Shown here piece after piece: positions 45,334-54,445 of a stretch of 64,000 nt of DNA (the stretch's first letter is position 1; every line of letters begins with the position of its first letter). The notes under the pieces were generated by a model. The model was given only the letters and a program-made list of their open reading frames with translations. It was not told the origin of the DNA and did not search any database. The position numbers and the translations under genes were made by a program. The stretch is from Nostoc sp. HK-01 (GTDB lineage: Bacteria; Cyanobacteriota; Cyanobacteriia; Cyanobacteriales; Nostocaceae), in the NCBI GenBank assembly GCA_003990705.1, contig AP018318.1:682001-746000 (forward strand), written 5' to 3'.

Positions 45334-47141
45334 AAATACCGGGCAAACGAGCAGTTGAAACATACTCTAAGCTCAGGGTACTCGGTAAACCAGGGGTAGG
45401 TAAAACTACTTTTTTACAACATCTGGCCATTCAGTGCAACCAGGGCGCATTTGCAGCCAATCAAGTACCAATCTTTATCACACTGAGAAATTTCGCCCAA
45501 GAGTCTAAAGTTACTAACGAGTTCAGCCTATTAAATTACATCCGTCAAGAGTTCCTCACATCGGGAATTTCCGATACCTCAGTCATCGAAACCTTACTCA
45601 ATGCAGGCAGAGTATTATTGTTGCTGGATGGTATGGATGAAGTTCTCAACCAACAGAGCAATGCTGTCTTAAGCGAAATTCGCTCTTTTTCAGATAAATA
45701 TCATAAAAATCAGTTCGTCGCTACCTGTCGGACAGCAGCTCAAAGATTGAGACTCCGAGGTTTTACCGATGTTGAAATTGCCCCATTTACCTTAGAACAA
45801 ATCCAAGCCTTCGCACAAAAATGGTTTGTAGCTTTTACCAAGACCAACACTGACGATGGTCAAGCCCAGTCTGTTGAGTTTATTCAAAAGCTAGACTTAG
45901 ATGAAAACTGGCAATTCCGCCAACTCGTCGTCACACCTTTATTTTTGCATCTTGCCTGCTGGGTGTTTCACGCTCAAGAAAAATTTCCTACCAAGCGCAC
46001 TGACTTTTATAAACAAGGCTTAGACCTACTATTGGGTAAATGGGATGAAGCCAAAGGGGTGGAACGGGATGAGGTTTACCGAGGATTCTTATTACCGCAA
46101 AAGTTCAAGTTATTGAGTCAAATTGCCGCAGCCACATTTGAGCAGGGTCAGTACTTTTTTGAGCAACGCGTCGTTGAGCAATACATTGGTGACTATATTC
46201 AAAATCTCACTAACGTGCCAATGGATGCAGATGAACTGCAAATAGAAAGTGAAGCGGCGCTAAAGGCGATAGAGGCGCAACATGGGTTACTCGCAGAAAG
46301 GGCGCGGGGAATTTTCTCCTTCTCCTATCTGGCGTTTCAAGAATATTTTACAGCCCGAAAAATTGTTGCCAGCCATAATCTACAGGCATTGGAGCAAGCA
46401 ATGGGAGGATTGGTCAGTCACATCACCGACCCACACTGGCGAGAAATCTTTTTGTTGACAGCTAGTATGTTGCGGAGTGCAGACTCTTTGGTACAGTTAA
46501 TGAAGCAAAAAATTGATGCCCTAGTTGCCCAAGACCCTTATCTACAAGAGTTTTTAACTTGGGCAAGCCAAAAATCTCGCACTATTCCCAGCCAACCAAA
46601 AGATGCGACGGTTCGAGCATTTTACCTAGCCTTGAGCCGGACTCCCCGCGTAGCACCTCACTTTGCCTTAGCCAGCAGCCTTGACCAAGGAATGTTTCTC
46701 GATGCAGCCTTAGATAACCTGCTGCTAGAATGTGCCATCGATGAAAGTCAGGACTTTGCTCACTTCCACGCCTGTGGAGATGCTCTGTCGAACATTTTGG
46801 GTATTGTTCTCGATGTTGGACTCTATAAATCCTTACAACAACTCTCAGATCAATTGCCCAATTCTCATCAAAATCAAGCACGGTTTCGGCTGTGGATGCA
46901 GACTAGCTATGCGGCCTGGGCAGAACAGTTGAGAACGACAGTGACGAACTATCGCAATATTAATCACCAGTGGCAGTTTAGCCCTGAGCAAGTACAAGTA
47001 TTACAACGCTACTACGATGCTAATCAATTACTACTCGATTGTCTGCATAGCAATTGTGAAGTGACTGCTGCTATTAGGCAAGAAATTGAAGCTACTTTAT
47101 TGTTGCCGCAGAAAGAACTGGAAGACAGGGAATGGCAATAG
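45334..47141 (+). pseudogene. NACHT NTPase gene, 3' fragment
   Basis: This is the continuation of the gene broken at 43982. The first codons give IPGKRAVETYSKLRVLGKPG, VGKTT with the Walker A loop near residue 186 of the restored protein. Walker B follows as VLLLLDGMDEV near 265, then sensor-like FVATCRTAAQRL, VTPLFLHLACWVF, and ARGIFSFSYLAFQEYFTARK. The last 250 residues form helical repeats of the NACHT-associated C-terminal type. Without the element the protein would be 770 residues. Internal ATGs, for example at 45618, start after the P-loop, so an expressed fragment could not bind nucleotide normally. Related bacterial NACHT proteins act in phage defence. Confidence 0.85.
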
Positions 47142-47515
47142 TTTTTTCGTTAATTTCTCAAAAAAGAGTATAAATAAGTTTTGTGTCGTAGTTAATCAAC
47201 TAATTCACAAAATCAAACGGCGCTAAATCATAGTATAGGTGCAGAAAGTGGTTTTCTCCTAACTTTTACGCGAGTTAGACGGATAGAAAAAACCCCTCTC
47301 CAAACCTCTCCTCCACAGGGAGAGAGGCTTTGAAAACCTAATTTTTTATTGAAACCGCTGAATATTTCTGCCTCTCTCAGCATCGGAGAGACGTTAGGGA
47401 AAGATTGATCAAACTCACACTAATTTTGATTTGACTATCTGCTGATTTAGCCTCTTTGTAGTTACGGTTTTTTCCATCCCACTTTGCACTTGAAATCCTC
47501 ATTGTAGGTTTTATT
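47142..47515. other. 374-bp intergenic region with repeat
   Basis: A repeat with internal pairing (cctctccaaacctctcc, then acagggagagaggc) lies near 47295-47331. A second ctctc-rich block follows near 47371-47392. No gene is visible on either strand. The promoter of the two response regulators should lie in the final 120 bp. Confidence 0.45.
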
Positions 47516-48028
47516 ATGAATCCAACTATTACTTCTTCAATTAAGGTTGGAACACTCAAGGGTGTGCAAATACTCGTTGTAGATAACGATATCGATAGTG
47601 GAGTCCTACTTACTATCTTTCTCTCATATTTTGGTGCAAATGTGACCACATCTGCCTCTATAAAGGAGGCTGTAAACAGCCTGACTTGTTTCTTTCCTCA
47701 TATCATCATTTGTGAAATAAGATTTTTAGGTGAAAATGTCTATGTTTTACTTAATAAATTAGCGGAAATAGAATCCTTTAGTAAGAATCATATTCCCATT
47801 ATTGTGAATTCTACCTGTGTCAATGGGACTACTGAGGAAATTCCAGAGATAGAGTTTGCCGGATATTTACTCAAACCAATCGACCTGGATAAATTACTGG
47901 TGATGATAGAGCATCTATTACCACTAGGTGGAAATAATTTATTGGTTGAGCCACTACAACACTCATTTATTAATAGTCTAGCTGTAGCAGATAGCTTATT
48001 AACAGAAATCAAGGAAAATAATGAATAA
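47516..48028 (+). CDS. receiver-domain protein lacking the phosphoacceptor Asp
   Basis: The 170-residue protein is a single REC domain with short extensions. The acidic pair lies in ILVVDNDIDSG and the conserved Lys in GYLLKPIDLDKL. The phosphorylation site reads HIIICEIRFLG, with Glu67 where Asp is expected, and the Thr/Ser of beta-4 is in IIVNSTC. Glu at this site often mimics a phosphorylated state, so the protein may be constitutively on or act as a scaffold. Its stop overlaps the start of the next response regulator by 8 bp, so the two are probably made together. Confidence 0.82.
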   Translation: MNPTITSSIKVGTLKGVQILVVDNDIDSGVLLTIFLSYFGANVTTSASIKEAVNSLTCFFPHIIICEIRFLGENVYVLLNKLAEIESFSKNHIPIIVNSTCVNGTTEEIPEIEFAGYLLKPIDLDKLLVMIEHLLPLGGNNLLVEPLQHSFINSLAVADSLLTEIKENNE

Positions 48029-48491
48029 AATCTATGGGTCGCATAACTTTGAGAATGTAAATTTGGCCGACGATACAAAAGACTTAGATATTTTGCAAGA
48101 ATTGACAATCCTGGTAGTAGACGATGATGAAAATATGCGGCTTTCTATTACCGATATATTTGAAGTCTATGGAATAAAGGTAATGACTGCCTCTAATGCC
48201 TTAGAAGCATTTGAGCTAGTGGAAAATTTTAAACTAGACCTCTTAATTAGTGACATTAATATGCCAGGAGAAAATGGCTACTGGTTAATAGAGCAAATCA
48301 GAAAAATTACATCTCCAAAAAAAAGCGAAATTCCGGCGATCGCTTATACTGGCAATACTGAAGCTAACGCACAGAAAAAGGCGCTGGCTTCTGGGTTTCA
48401 AACTTATATCCAAAAGCCTTCAAGAATGCAGCATTTAATAACAGAAGCAACAAAACTGCTGAAATTTAGTCAAGAATTACCAGGAAATTAG
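48021..48491 (+). CDS. CheY-like response regulator
   Basis: The 156-residue single-domain regulator has all receiver residues: LVVDDDENMRLS, Asp78 in LLISDINMPGENGYWL, Thr in AIAYTGNTEA and Lys in TYIQKPS. No output domain is attached, so it acts through protein contacts or as the receiver part of a phosphorelay. The start overlaps the end of the degenerate receiver gene. No kinase is nearby, so its partner lies elsewhere. Confidence 0.88.
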   Translation: MNKIYGSHNFENVNLADDTKDLDILQELTILVVDDDENMRLSITDIFEVYGIKVMTASNALEAFELVENFKLDLLISDINMPGENGYWLIEQIRKITSPKKSEIPAIAYTGNTEANAQKKALASGFQTYIQKPSRMQHLITEATKLLKFSQELPGN

Positions 48492-48568
48492 GCGATCGCT
48501 ACGCTATCTTGAATACGTCTTTATCATGGACTTAGCATTTTCGCAATATTTTTGTTATACTTGTTTAC

Positions 48569-48814
48569 ATGATAAATAATTTAAACTTCCAATCTCCTGA
48601 GCTATTTGCTTCTGTTGTTTTCACACCTGAATTTAATAGCTTTAAGACTATCAATCCTTCACAAGCATGGTCTTTATTCTTCACAGGTGGTAGAGAAGAG
48701 AACAAACTAGATTCTAAACCTCAAATCAGCCTGTTATTTACTATGACTGTGCTGGCTGTTGGTATCTCTGGATTTGTCAGAACATTGATTATTCAGGCTT
48801 TCTTTCCTGGTTAA
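48569..48814 (+). CDS. small hypothetical membrane protein
   Basis: An 81-residue frame with a hydrophobic C-terminal stretch (ISLLFTMTVLAVGISGFV) that could span the membrane. The N-terminal half is polar, and I recognise no family. The ATG lies in an AT-rich stretch without an obvious Shine-Dalgarno. A hairpin with T-rich 3' side follows 33 bp after the stop, which supports a real transcript. Confidence 0.5.
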   Translation: MINNLNFQSPELFASVVFTPEFNSFKTINPSQAWSLFFTGGREENKLDSKPQISLLFTMTVLAVGISGFVRTLIIQAFFPG

Positions 48815-48846
48815 TTGCTGGACTAATAGTTAATAATATCTTCGGT

Positions 48847-48880
48847 GAACCACCAAGAAATTGGTGGTTCAAGCTTTTAA
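48847..48880 (+). terminator. terminator-like hairpin
   Basis: Arms gaaccaccaa and ttggtggttc pair perfectly (48847-48870) around a gaaa loop and are followed by aagctttta. It would stop transcripts of the small gene upstream. Confidence 0.55.
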
Positions 48881-48931
48881 GGATTAACCAGACAACGCCG
48901 TGTGCAACTTTATCTCCAACCTAACCCCCCA

Positions 48932-48954
48932 CCCCTTCCCTTGTAGGGAAGGGG
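48932..48954. repeat. G/C-run hairpin repeat
   Basis: Arms ccccttccct and agggaagggg surround a tgt loop. This is a common cyanobacterial dispersed palindrome. It lies in the same boilerplate tract that was later split by the element at 48987. Confidence 0.6.
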
Positions 48955-48986
48955 AAAAAGAATCAAAGCCTCTCTCCGTTGCGGGG

Positions 48987-49130
48987 CTACGGTGTACACA
49001 CAAGTCTTATCAAGTTGCCTAGTAGCACTTTGATCCCCCCTAACCCCCCTTAAAAAGGGGGGAATTTTCTTCAAGTCCCCCTTTTTAAGGGGGATTTAGG
49101 GGGATCAGAGGATTTCTGTGTACACCGTAG
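48987..49130. mobile_element. 144-bp MITE-like element with target duplication
   Basis: Terminal inverted repeats of 14 bp (ctacggtgtacaca at 48987-49000 and its complement at 49117-49130) are flanked on both sides by the 11-bp direct repeat ccgttgcgggg (48976-48986 and 49131-49141). The interior is a G/C-run palindrome (ccccccttaaaaagggggg, then ccccctttttaaggggg). It codes for nothing. Removing it rejoins a ctctccgttgcggggagagg hairpin, so it inserted into an older repeat. The source transposase is not visible here. Confidence 0.8.
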
Positions 49131-49291
49131 CCGTTGCGGGGAGAGGAATGGAAGTGGGGTTGCAAAAATAAGTCGCACATCGCGTAAGACAGTTTCGGCT
49201 ATCAAGCAACAAATATTTTAAAGTCCTATAGCCTTCAGGATATCGGAACAAATATTTATCTAAAATTTGGCAATTTAACCTAGTAAAAATC

Positions 49292-49609
49292 ATGTTAGAC
49301 TTCAACACTTTGACGCTATTTTCCAGTAATTACTGCATTAGTATTTGTGCCTTTCTCATCCCAGCCAACCTAATTGCCACTGCGTGGACAATAGGTTTAA
49401 GATTCTTATCTCGTCCAGCTAATGAGATTGGGAAAAGTGCTGCAATTGCAAGTATCTTTGCTTTATTAATGATACTCCATGTATTTGCTTGGTTTATGAT
49501 TGGAGTTGTCATGGCTCCCACTTACATTTTATTGGGACTAGGAAGCATTTGTCTGTTGGCAAATTTAGGAGCAATCCTTTTAGGCAGACGCTTGGTTCTA
49601 CCCACATAA
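49292..49609 (+). CDS. small membrane protein, hypothetical
   Basis: A 105-residue protein with three likely membrane helices (about residues 15-37, 48-72 and 74-98), separated by a short basic loop (LRFLSRPANEIGKS). I recognise no family. Composition and length look like a real integral membrane protein. It stands alone between the repeat region and the SLH gene. Confidence 0.65.
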   Translation: MLDFNTLTLFSSNYCISICAFLIPANLIATAWTIGLRFLSRPANEIGKSAAIASIFALLMILHVFAWFMIGVVMAPTYILLGLGSICLLANLGAILLGRRLVLPT

Positions 49610-49768
49610 AATAAGCTAATACTAACTTTTATCTATCACTTTAGCCTATACAGTTTTGCTCAAGGTCAATTCCAGATTGAAAAATTGAAGAATAATTTTT
49701 TGTAACGAACCACAGATACACCCAAATAAACATAGATAATTTATCGGTGTTTATCTGTATTTATAAAA

Positions 49769-51667
49769 ATGAATTTGGGCAAGATTTCTCTAGCAGCAGG
49801 CTTAGTTTTAAGTCTTTCAGACTCTCGTGTACTAGCTTTTACAGATACTCAAAATTATTGGGCAAAAGCTTGTATCAAACAATTAGGAGAACGGAAACTG
49901 ATCACAGGTTATCCTGATGGCAGTTTTCGCCCCAATTCTACCGTCAACAGGGCAGAAGCGGCTGTACTCATGCTCAACGCTTTTCCTGATGCAGCAATTA
50001 AACGTAGTGCAACTATATTTAAAGATGTACCTGCTAATTATTGGGCAGCTAAAGCAATTTTTACAGCTTATCAAAAAGGACTTTTTTCTGGTTATCCGGG
50101 TGGAGTATTTCAACCTAACCAAGCAATTCCGAGGGCGCAAATTATCGGTGTTGTAGCGGGGGCAAAAAGTTATAGTGTTCAGCCTAATTCAGCGCAAATA
50201 TTACAACGTTATTTTACAGATGCTCAACAAATTCCCAACTACGCGCAAAATGCGATCGCATCTGCCACAATTAACAGTATTGTTGTCAATCATCCCAACG
50301 TTAAACAGCTAAAACCACTGCAAAGTGTCACCAGAGGCGAAGTTGCAGCTTTGATGTGTCGGGCTTTGAATATCTACACAGTGCCACCACAATATATTGC
50401 AGGTGTACAACCATATCCTCTAGAGGTGCGTTCTTTACCAGGACAACTCGATACTATTCCCACGTTTAACAGTAACAGCCCCGAATTAGTCACAACTGAA
50501 GGGATTTTACTTTCAACTTTCCCCCCCGATGGCAAACAAGTCAAGGAAGCGCATTTAAATTACCCATTCCAAGGCAGATTTGATGTATTCGCCCATCATA
50601 TCGTTCGGGCAGAAACACCAGCGCAAAACCGCACCGTTTATCAAGGGATAATTGTTCACAACCCAGGAAATGAACCAGTAACATTGCAAGTACTACAAGC
50701 AGCTAGTTACCAAACCAGAGAAGCACCGTTTATTGATTTACCTGATGTGGCGGATAATTCGCAAAGTACAGTTTACGCTGGCCCTGGTAGTAGAACCATG
50801 AACGATGTGTTGCGGGGTTCCAGACAAGCAGTTTTTCCCGACAAGTTAGTTATAGAACCAGGGAAAACGCAAATATTGGCGAACTTACCCATTCCTGTAC
50901 AAGCGCCTAGTTCTAATGGTCGGACAACAATGATGCGATTGGTGAGCGATCGCCCAGTTTATATGGCAAACTTAGCAAAGAATAGTCCAGTTCCGCCTAC
51001 TGTAGACGAGTGGCAAACACTTTTAAATACAGGTAGTCTAGCAGGCAAGCGTGACCCTATCCCTACACCTCTCGACCCTCCTAGAGAACCTACAGTTTTT
51101 AGTCGTGTGGCTGGTGTTTCTCAAGGTACACAATGGCAAGCAAATATTACAGATAATTCCAGTGTGTCTCAGTTGACGATACCTGAACCAGGGAAAGCAT
51201 TCTCTTATCCCATAGGAACAGTACATTTAATTACACTCAGCACTAGACAAATTCAAAGTGCGCCGATGCTGAAACGCTATTCTGATACAGCTTACTTTGC
51301 CCACAGTAACTATGGTGTAGAATACAATCTCACTCTGCCTTTACACAACCCCAGTAACCAAACTCAGACTGTAGCTATATCAATAGAAACGCCGTTAAAA
51401 GATGAGGGTGGTAGAGATAGACTGCTATTTTTAAATCCTCAAGTTGAACAAGTATTCTTTCGAGGTACGGTGAGATTACGTTACACCGATAATAATCAAG
51501 TCGAACAAACGCGCTATGTTCATTTGGTACAGCGACGGGGACAACTAGGAAAAGCTTTGATAACTTTGCAAATACCAGCGGGAACTAAACGACAAGTTCA
51601 AGTAGATTTTTTGTATCCTCCTGATTCTACACCGCCGCAAGTTTTGACTGTGAGAACGCAGATGTGA
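49769..51667 (+). CDS. S-layer homology domain protein with DUF3370 region
   Basis: The 632-residue secreted protein begins with a signal peptide (ISLAAGLVLSLSDSRVLA). Three SLH motifs follow (about 24-66, 85-130 and 147-195), with FTDTQNYWAKACIKQLGERK, GYPDGSFRPNSTVNRAEAA and FKDVPANYWAAKAI clearly recognisable. Residues 235-630 resemble the cyanobacterial DUF3370 region, as far as I remember it. In cyanobacteria SLH domains bind peptidoglycan, often in outer-membrane porins, but this C-terminal part is not a porin barrel. It probably sits in the periplasm attached to the wall. Confidence 0.8.
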   Translation: MNLGKISLAAGLVLSLSDSRVLAFTDTQNYWAKACIKQLGERKLITGYPDGSFRPNSTVNRAEAAVLMLNAFPDAAIKRSATIFKDVPANYWAAKAIFTAYQKGLFSGYPGGVFQPNQAIPRAQIIGVVAGAKSYSVQPNSAQILQRYFTDAQQIPNYAQNAIASATINSIVVNHPNVKQLKPLQSVTRGEVAALMCRALNIYTVPPQYIAGVQPYPLEVRSLPGQLDTIPTFNSNSPELVTTEGILLSTFPPDGKQVKEAHLNYPFQGRFDVFAHHIVRAETPAQNRTVYQGIIVHNPGNEPVTLQVLQAASYQTREAPFIDLPDVADNSQSTVYAGPGSRTMNDVLRGSRQAVFPDKLVIEPGKTQILANLPIPVQAPSSNGRTTMMRLVSDRPVYMANLAKNSPVPPTVDEWQTLLNTGSLAGKRDPIPTPLDPPREPTVFSRVAGVSQGTQWQANITDNSSVSQLTIPEPGKAFSYPIGTVHLITLSTRQIQSAPMLKRYSDTAYFAHSNYGVEYNLTLPLHNPSNQTQTVAISIETPLKDEGGRDRLLFLNPQVEQVFFRGTVRLRYTDNNQVEQTRYVHLVQRRGQLGKALITLQIPAGTKRQVQVDFLYPPDSTPPQVLTVRTQM

Positions 51668-51720
51668 GTTTTGTGGCAATGCCAACTTTCACACTCAATC
51701 TAAATCACAAATAAAGTACG

Positions 51721-51981
51721 CTACATTGCACCGCCAAAACTTACTGCAACATCATAACCAATCCGGATAGTAAACAATCTAGCATTCGGATTTTTCTGTT
51801 TTAACTTTAATGCTGTCTCTACACCTGTTGGATCGATACCGTATTCACCAGTTTCGGCATCAATCACAATCATTTTACCGATGTTATCGCCATGTTCGAC
51901 ATTTTGACGAATACCGTTTTCGTAAAATTGTTTAGCTCGTGAGGCTACTTCTTCTACACTCCAAAAAATAGATTGCATCAC
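51721..51981 (-). CDS. small hypothetical protein
   Basis: An 86-residue soluble protein. VEEVASRAKQFYENGIRQNV, GKMIVIDAETGEYGIDPTGV and ALKLKQKNPNARLFTIRIGY resemble small cyanobacterial proteins sometimes annotated next to PIN-type toxins, but no toxin gene lies beside it here. The N-terminus is either GTG 51981 or ATG 51978. The function is unknown, but the acidic and ordered composition supports a real gene. Confidence 0.7.
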   Translation of the reverse strand: MMQSIFWSVEEVASRAKQFYENGIRQNVEHGDNIGKMIVIDAETGEYGIDPTGVETALKLKQKNPNARLFTIRIGYDVAVSFGGAM

Positions 51982-52117
51982 AATTACACTGCTTTGGCTT
52001 TTTCAATTATTGTAGTATTTACATATTCACAAGCAATGTCCACCTGGCGATCGCCTCATACTCTACACTAATTAATATCCTGACTGCAAACCTGCACTGA
52101 TTTGAAAGATACTGTCC

Positions 52118-53401
52118 ATGCAGCTACTTAAAACAACCGACACAGATTTTTCTACCGTATTCCAAGCACTAGTCAATAATCGCCGGGAAGCCACGGTTGA
52201 TGTTAGTGGTACAGTACGCGGTATTCTGGCTGATGTGAAAGTGCGGGGTGATGCCGCAGTTAAGGAATATACTAGTCGTTTCGACCATTTCAGCCCAGAA
52301 TCTTTACATCTGAGTGCCGATTTCATCGCCACCCAAGCCGCCAAATGCCCTGCTGATGTGAGAGTCGCCCTGGAATTAGCCGCAGAACGCATTGGTAGCT
52401 TTCACCAAAAACAACTGCCCCAAGATATTGGTTACACCGATGCAACAGGCGTAAAACTCGGTTTAAATTGGGTTTCTCTCTCACAAGTTGGTATTTACGT
52501 CCCTGGTGGACGCGCCAGCTATCCTAGTTCGGTGTTGATGAATGCTTTACCTGCCAAAATTGCCGGGGTGGAACGCATTGTGATGACAGTACCTATGCCA
52601 CGGGGGGAAATTAACCCGGCTGTGTTAGCGGCGGCGCAAGTGGCTGGCGTAACAGAAATATATAGTATTGGTGGGGCGCAAGCAGTAGCCGCCCTCGCCT
52701 ACGGGACAGAAACTCTGACTCCTGTAGATAAAGTTGTTGGCCCTGGTAATGCTTATGTTGCGGAAGCCAAACGGCAGGTATTCGGAACTGTGGGTATTGA
52801 CAGCATCGCTGGGCCTTCGGAAATCTTGGTGGTAGCCGACGATAAAAATAACCCAGAGTGGATAGCTTGGGATTTATTATCGCAAGCAGAACATGACCCC
52901 AGCGCTCAATCGATTTTAATTACTGATTCGGCAGTTTTCGCCCAGCAAGTTATTACCGCCGTTGAAAATGTTCTTACTAAGCTGTCTACTCAAGAAGTGG
53001 CGAGCGCTAGTTGGCAAAATCACGGTGCAGTCATTGTAGTGAGTGATTTGGCAGAGAGTATACCACTATTGAATCAACTGGCTCCCGAACACGTCGAGTT
53101 ATGTGTCGATAACCCGCAAATATTAGCTAGTCAAATTAAATGCGCCGGCAGTTTATTTTTAGGACGCTACACCCCAGAAGCTATTGGCGATTATTTGGGC
53201 GGCCCTAACCATGTCTTACCAACTTCCCGTTCGGCGCGGTTTGCTTCTGGTTTGAGTGTGTACGATTTCCTCAAACGCATTACTTATTTAGAATGCAATC
53301 AAGCCGCGTTGCAAGAAATTGGTAAAGCTGCGGTGACTTTAGCTGAGGCGGAAGGTTTACCAGCCCATGCAGGTAGTGTGGCTGTACGTTTGCAATCATA
53401 A
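52118..53401 (+). CDS. hisD: histidinol dehydrogenase
   Basis: The 427-residue enzyme oxidises L-histidinol to histidine in two NAD-dependent steps. The family signature is complete: GIYVPGGRASYPSSVLMNALP, VDKVVGPGNAYVAEAKRQVF, DSIAGPSEILVVAD, zinc ligands in LSQAEHDPSAQ, and the catalytic His in LAPEHVEL. The final SVAVRL is also typical. The gene is isolated from other his genes, as usual in cyanobacteria. No Shine-Dalgarno is obvious before the ATG. Confidence 0.95.
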   Translation: MQLLKTTDTDFSTVFQALVNNRREATVDVSGTVRGILADVKVRGDAAVKEYTSRFDHFSPESLHLSADFIATQAAKCPADVRVALELAAERIGSFHQKQLPQDIGYTDATGVKLGLNWVSLSQVGIYVPGGRASYPSSVLMNALPAKIAGVERIVMTVPMPRGEINPAVLAAAQVAGVTEIYSIGGAQAVAALAYGTETLTPVDKVVGPGNAYVAEAKRQVFGTVGIDSIAGPSEILVVADDKNNPEWIAWDLLSQAEHDPSAQSILITDSAVFAQQVITAVENVLTKLSTQEVASASWQNHGAVIVVSDLAESIPLLNQLAPEHVELCVDNPQILASQIKCAGSLFLGRYTPEAIGDYLGGPNHVLPTSRSARFASGLSVYDFLKRITYLECNQAALQEIGKAAVTLAEAEGLPAHAGSVAVRLQS

Positions 53402-53493
53402 TTAGAAAAATTTAGCGCAAAGGCAAGGCAGCGCGTTGGGCGGCTCTGCCGACTTGAAGCGACTGCCGCGTAAAGGAGCAAAGTTAGTTTGAT

Positions 53494-54246
53494 ATGAATG
53501 CAGAGAAAAGGACACCTGTTTCTTTTATCAAAAATCTGCTGGTTGCCCGTTGGCGATCGCTTTTACTCCTATTTCTTGGGGTATATTTACCATTGCAGAT
53601 ATTTCAAATTTTGGCCGCCCAAGTTTGGCAATATCAAACTGGCTTTCCTTGGGATGTAGCAGTTTTGTTGGCGGTTCATTCTACAGCTAATGCACCGTTA
53701 GATACTCTGGCGGTGGTGCTGACTAAGTTAGGCTCGTTTTGGACTGTGTTACCGATTTTAACTACAGTTGCCCTCATATTACTTTGGCAAAAACGCTGGC
53801 GATCGCTAGTTTACTTGCTGATCACTGCCTTGGGAAGCGCCTTCATCAACCGCACAGCCAAAGAATTATGGCATCGTCTCCGCCCAGATTTGTGGAAATC
53901 TCTTGCACCAGAGTTAGATTTTGCCTTTCCTAGCGGCCATGCCATGACGAGTACTACTCTGGCTATCATCGTGTTGATTTTAGCTTGGCAGAGTTCTTGG
54001 CGCTGGTTGGTATGGATTTTTTGCAGCTTGTATGTATTAACTATTGCCTGGACACGCTTGTATTTAGGTGTTCACTTTCCTAGCGATATTCTTGCAGGTT
54101 GGATGGTGGCGATCGCTTGGGGAACTGGCGTGAGTATGATTATTAAACCCCATCTGGTGAAAACTGTACCCATCCCTGGTGTGCAGCCTGCGGCGGAAAC
54201 CACTTTACTCCCAGAAGAACAGGAAAAGTTAGCCGCTAATGAGTGA
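53494..54246 (+). CDS. PAP2-family membrane phosphatase
   Basis: The 250-residue protein has about six membrane segments and the three acid phosphatase motifs: KELWHRLRPDLW, FPSGHAMTS, and TRLYLGVHFPSDILAGW. Members dephosphorylate phosphatidic acid, phosphatidylglycerophosphate or undecaprenyl pyrophosphate. Which lipid is used here is not evident. The gene lies 92 bp after hisD on the same strand, with a short repeat-like GC-rich tract between them. The tail (AAETTLLPEEQEKL) is hydrophilic. Confidence 0.9.
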   Translation: MNAEKRTPVSFIKNLLVARWRSLLLLFLGVYLPLQIFQILAAQVWQYQTGFPWDVAVLLAVHSTANAPLDTLAVVLTKLGSFWTVLPILTTVALILLWQKRWRSLVYLLITALGSAFINRTAKELWHRLRPDLWKSLAPELDFAFPSGHAMTSTTLAIIVLILAWQSSWRWLVWIFCSLYVLTIAWTRLYLGVHFPSDILAGWMVAIAWGTGVSMIIKPHLVKTVPIPGVQPAAETTLLPEEQEKLAANE

Positions 54247-54445
54247 ATCTTTGTGGTAAGCGATCGCTCTTACTAAAAACTACTATCCTAGAATGTGCCA
54301 GTCACCATCAAAGATTTTGGGTAGATGTCACATACAAGACTTACGCAATGAGACAAAAAATCAAGGTTTGAGACTGGGATGTAAGGGTATAAGGTGTAAG
54401 TCTGCAAAACCCTTACATCCCACTCACTACTCTCAACTCCCCCAT

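Larger units (their letters stand above)
48815..49291. other. 477-bp repeat-rich intergenic region
   Basis: The region holds the hairpin at 48847, the palindrome at 48932, the MITE-like element at 48987-49130 and 150 bp of ordinary AT-rich sequence before the next gene. A 67-codon minus-strand frame (49105-49308) overlaps the element end and is not credible. Confidence 0.5.

Noticed and set aside
46582-46881. 99-codon minus-strand frame inside the NACHT fragment
   Set aside because: Antisense shadow of a real coding frame with no independent support.
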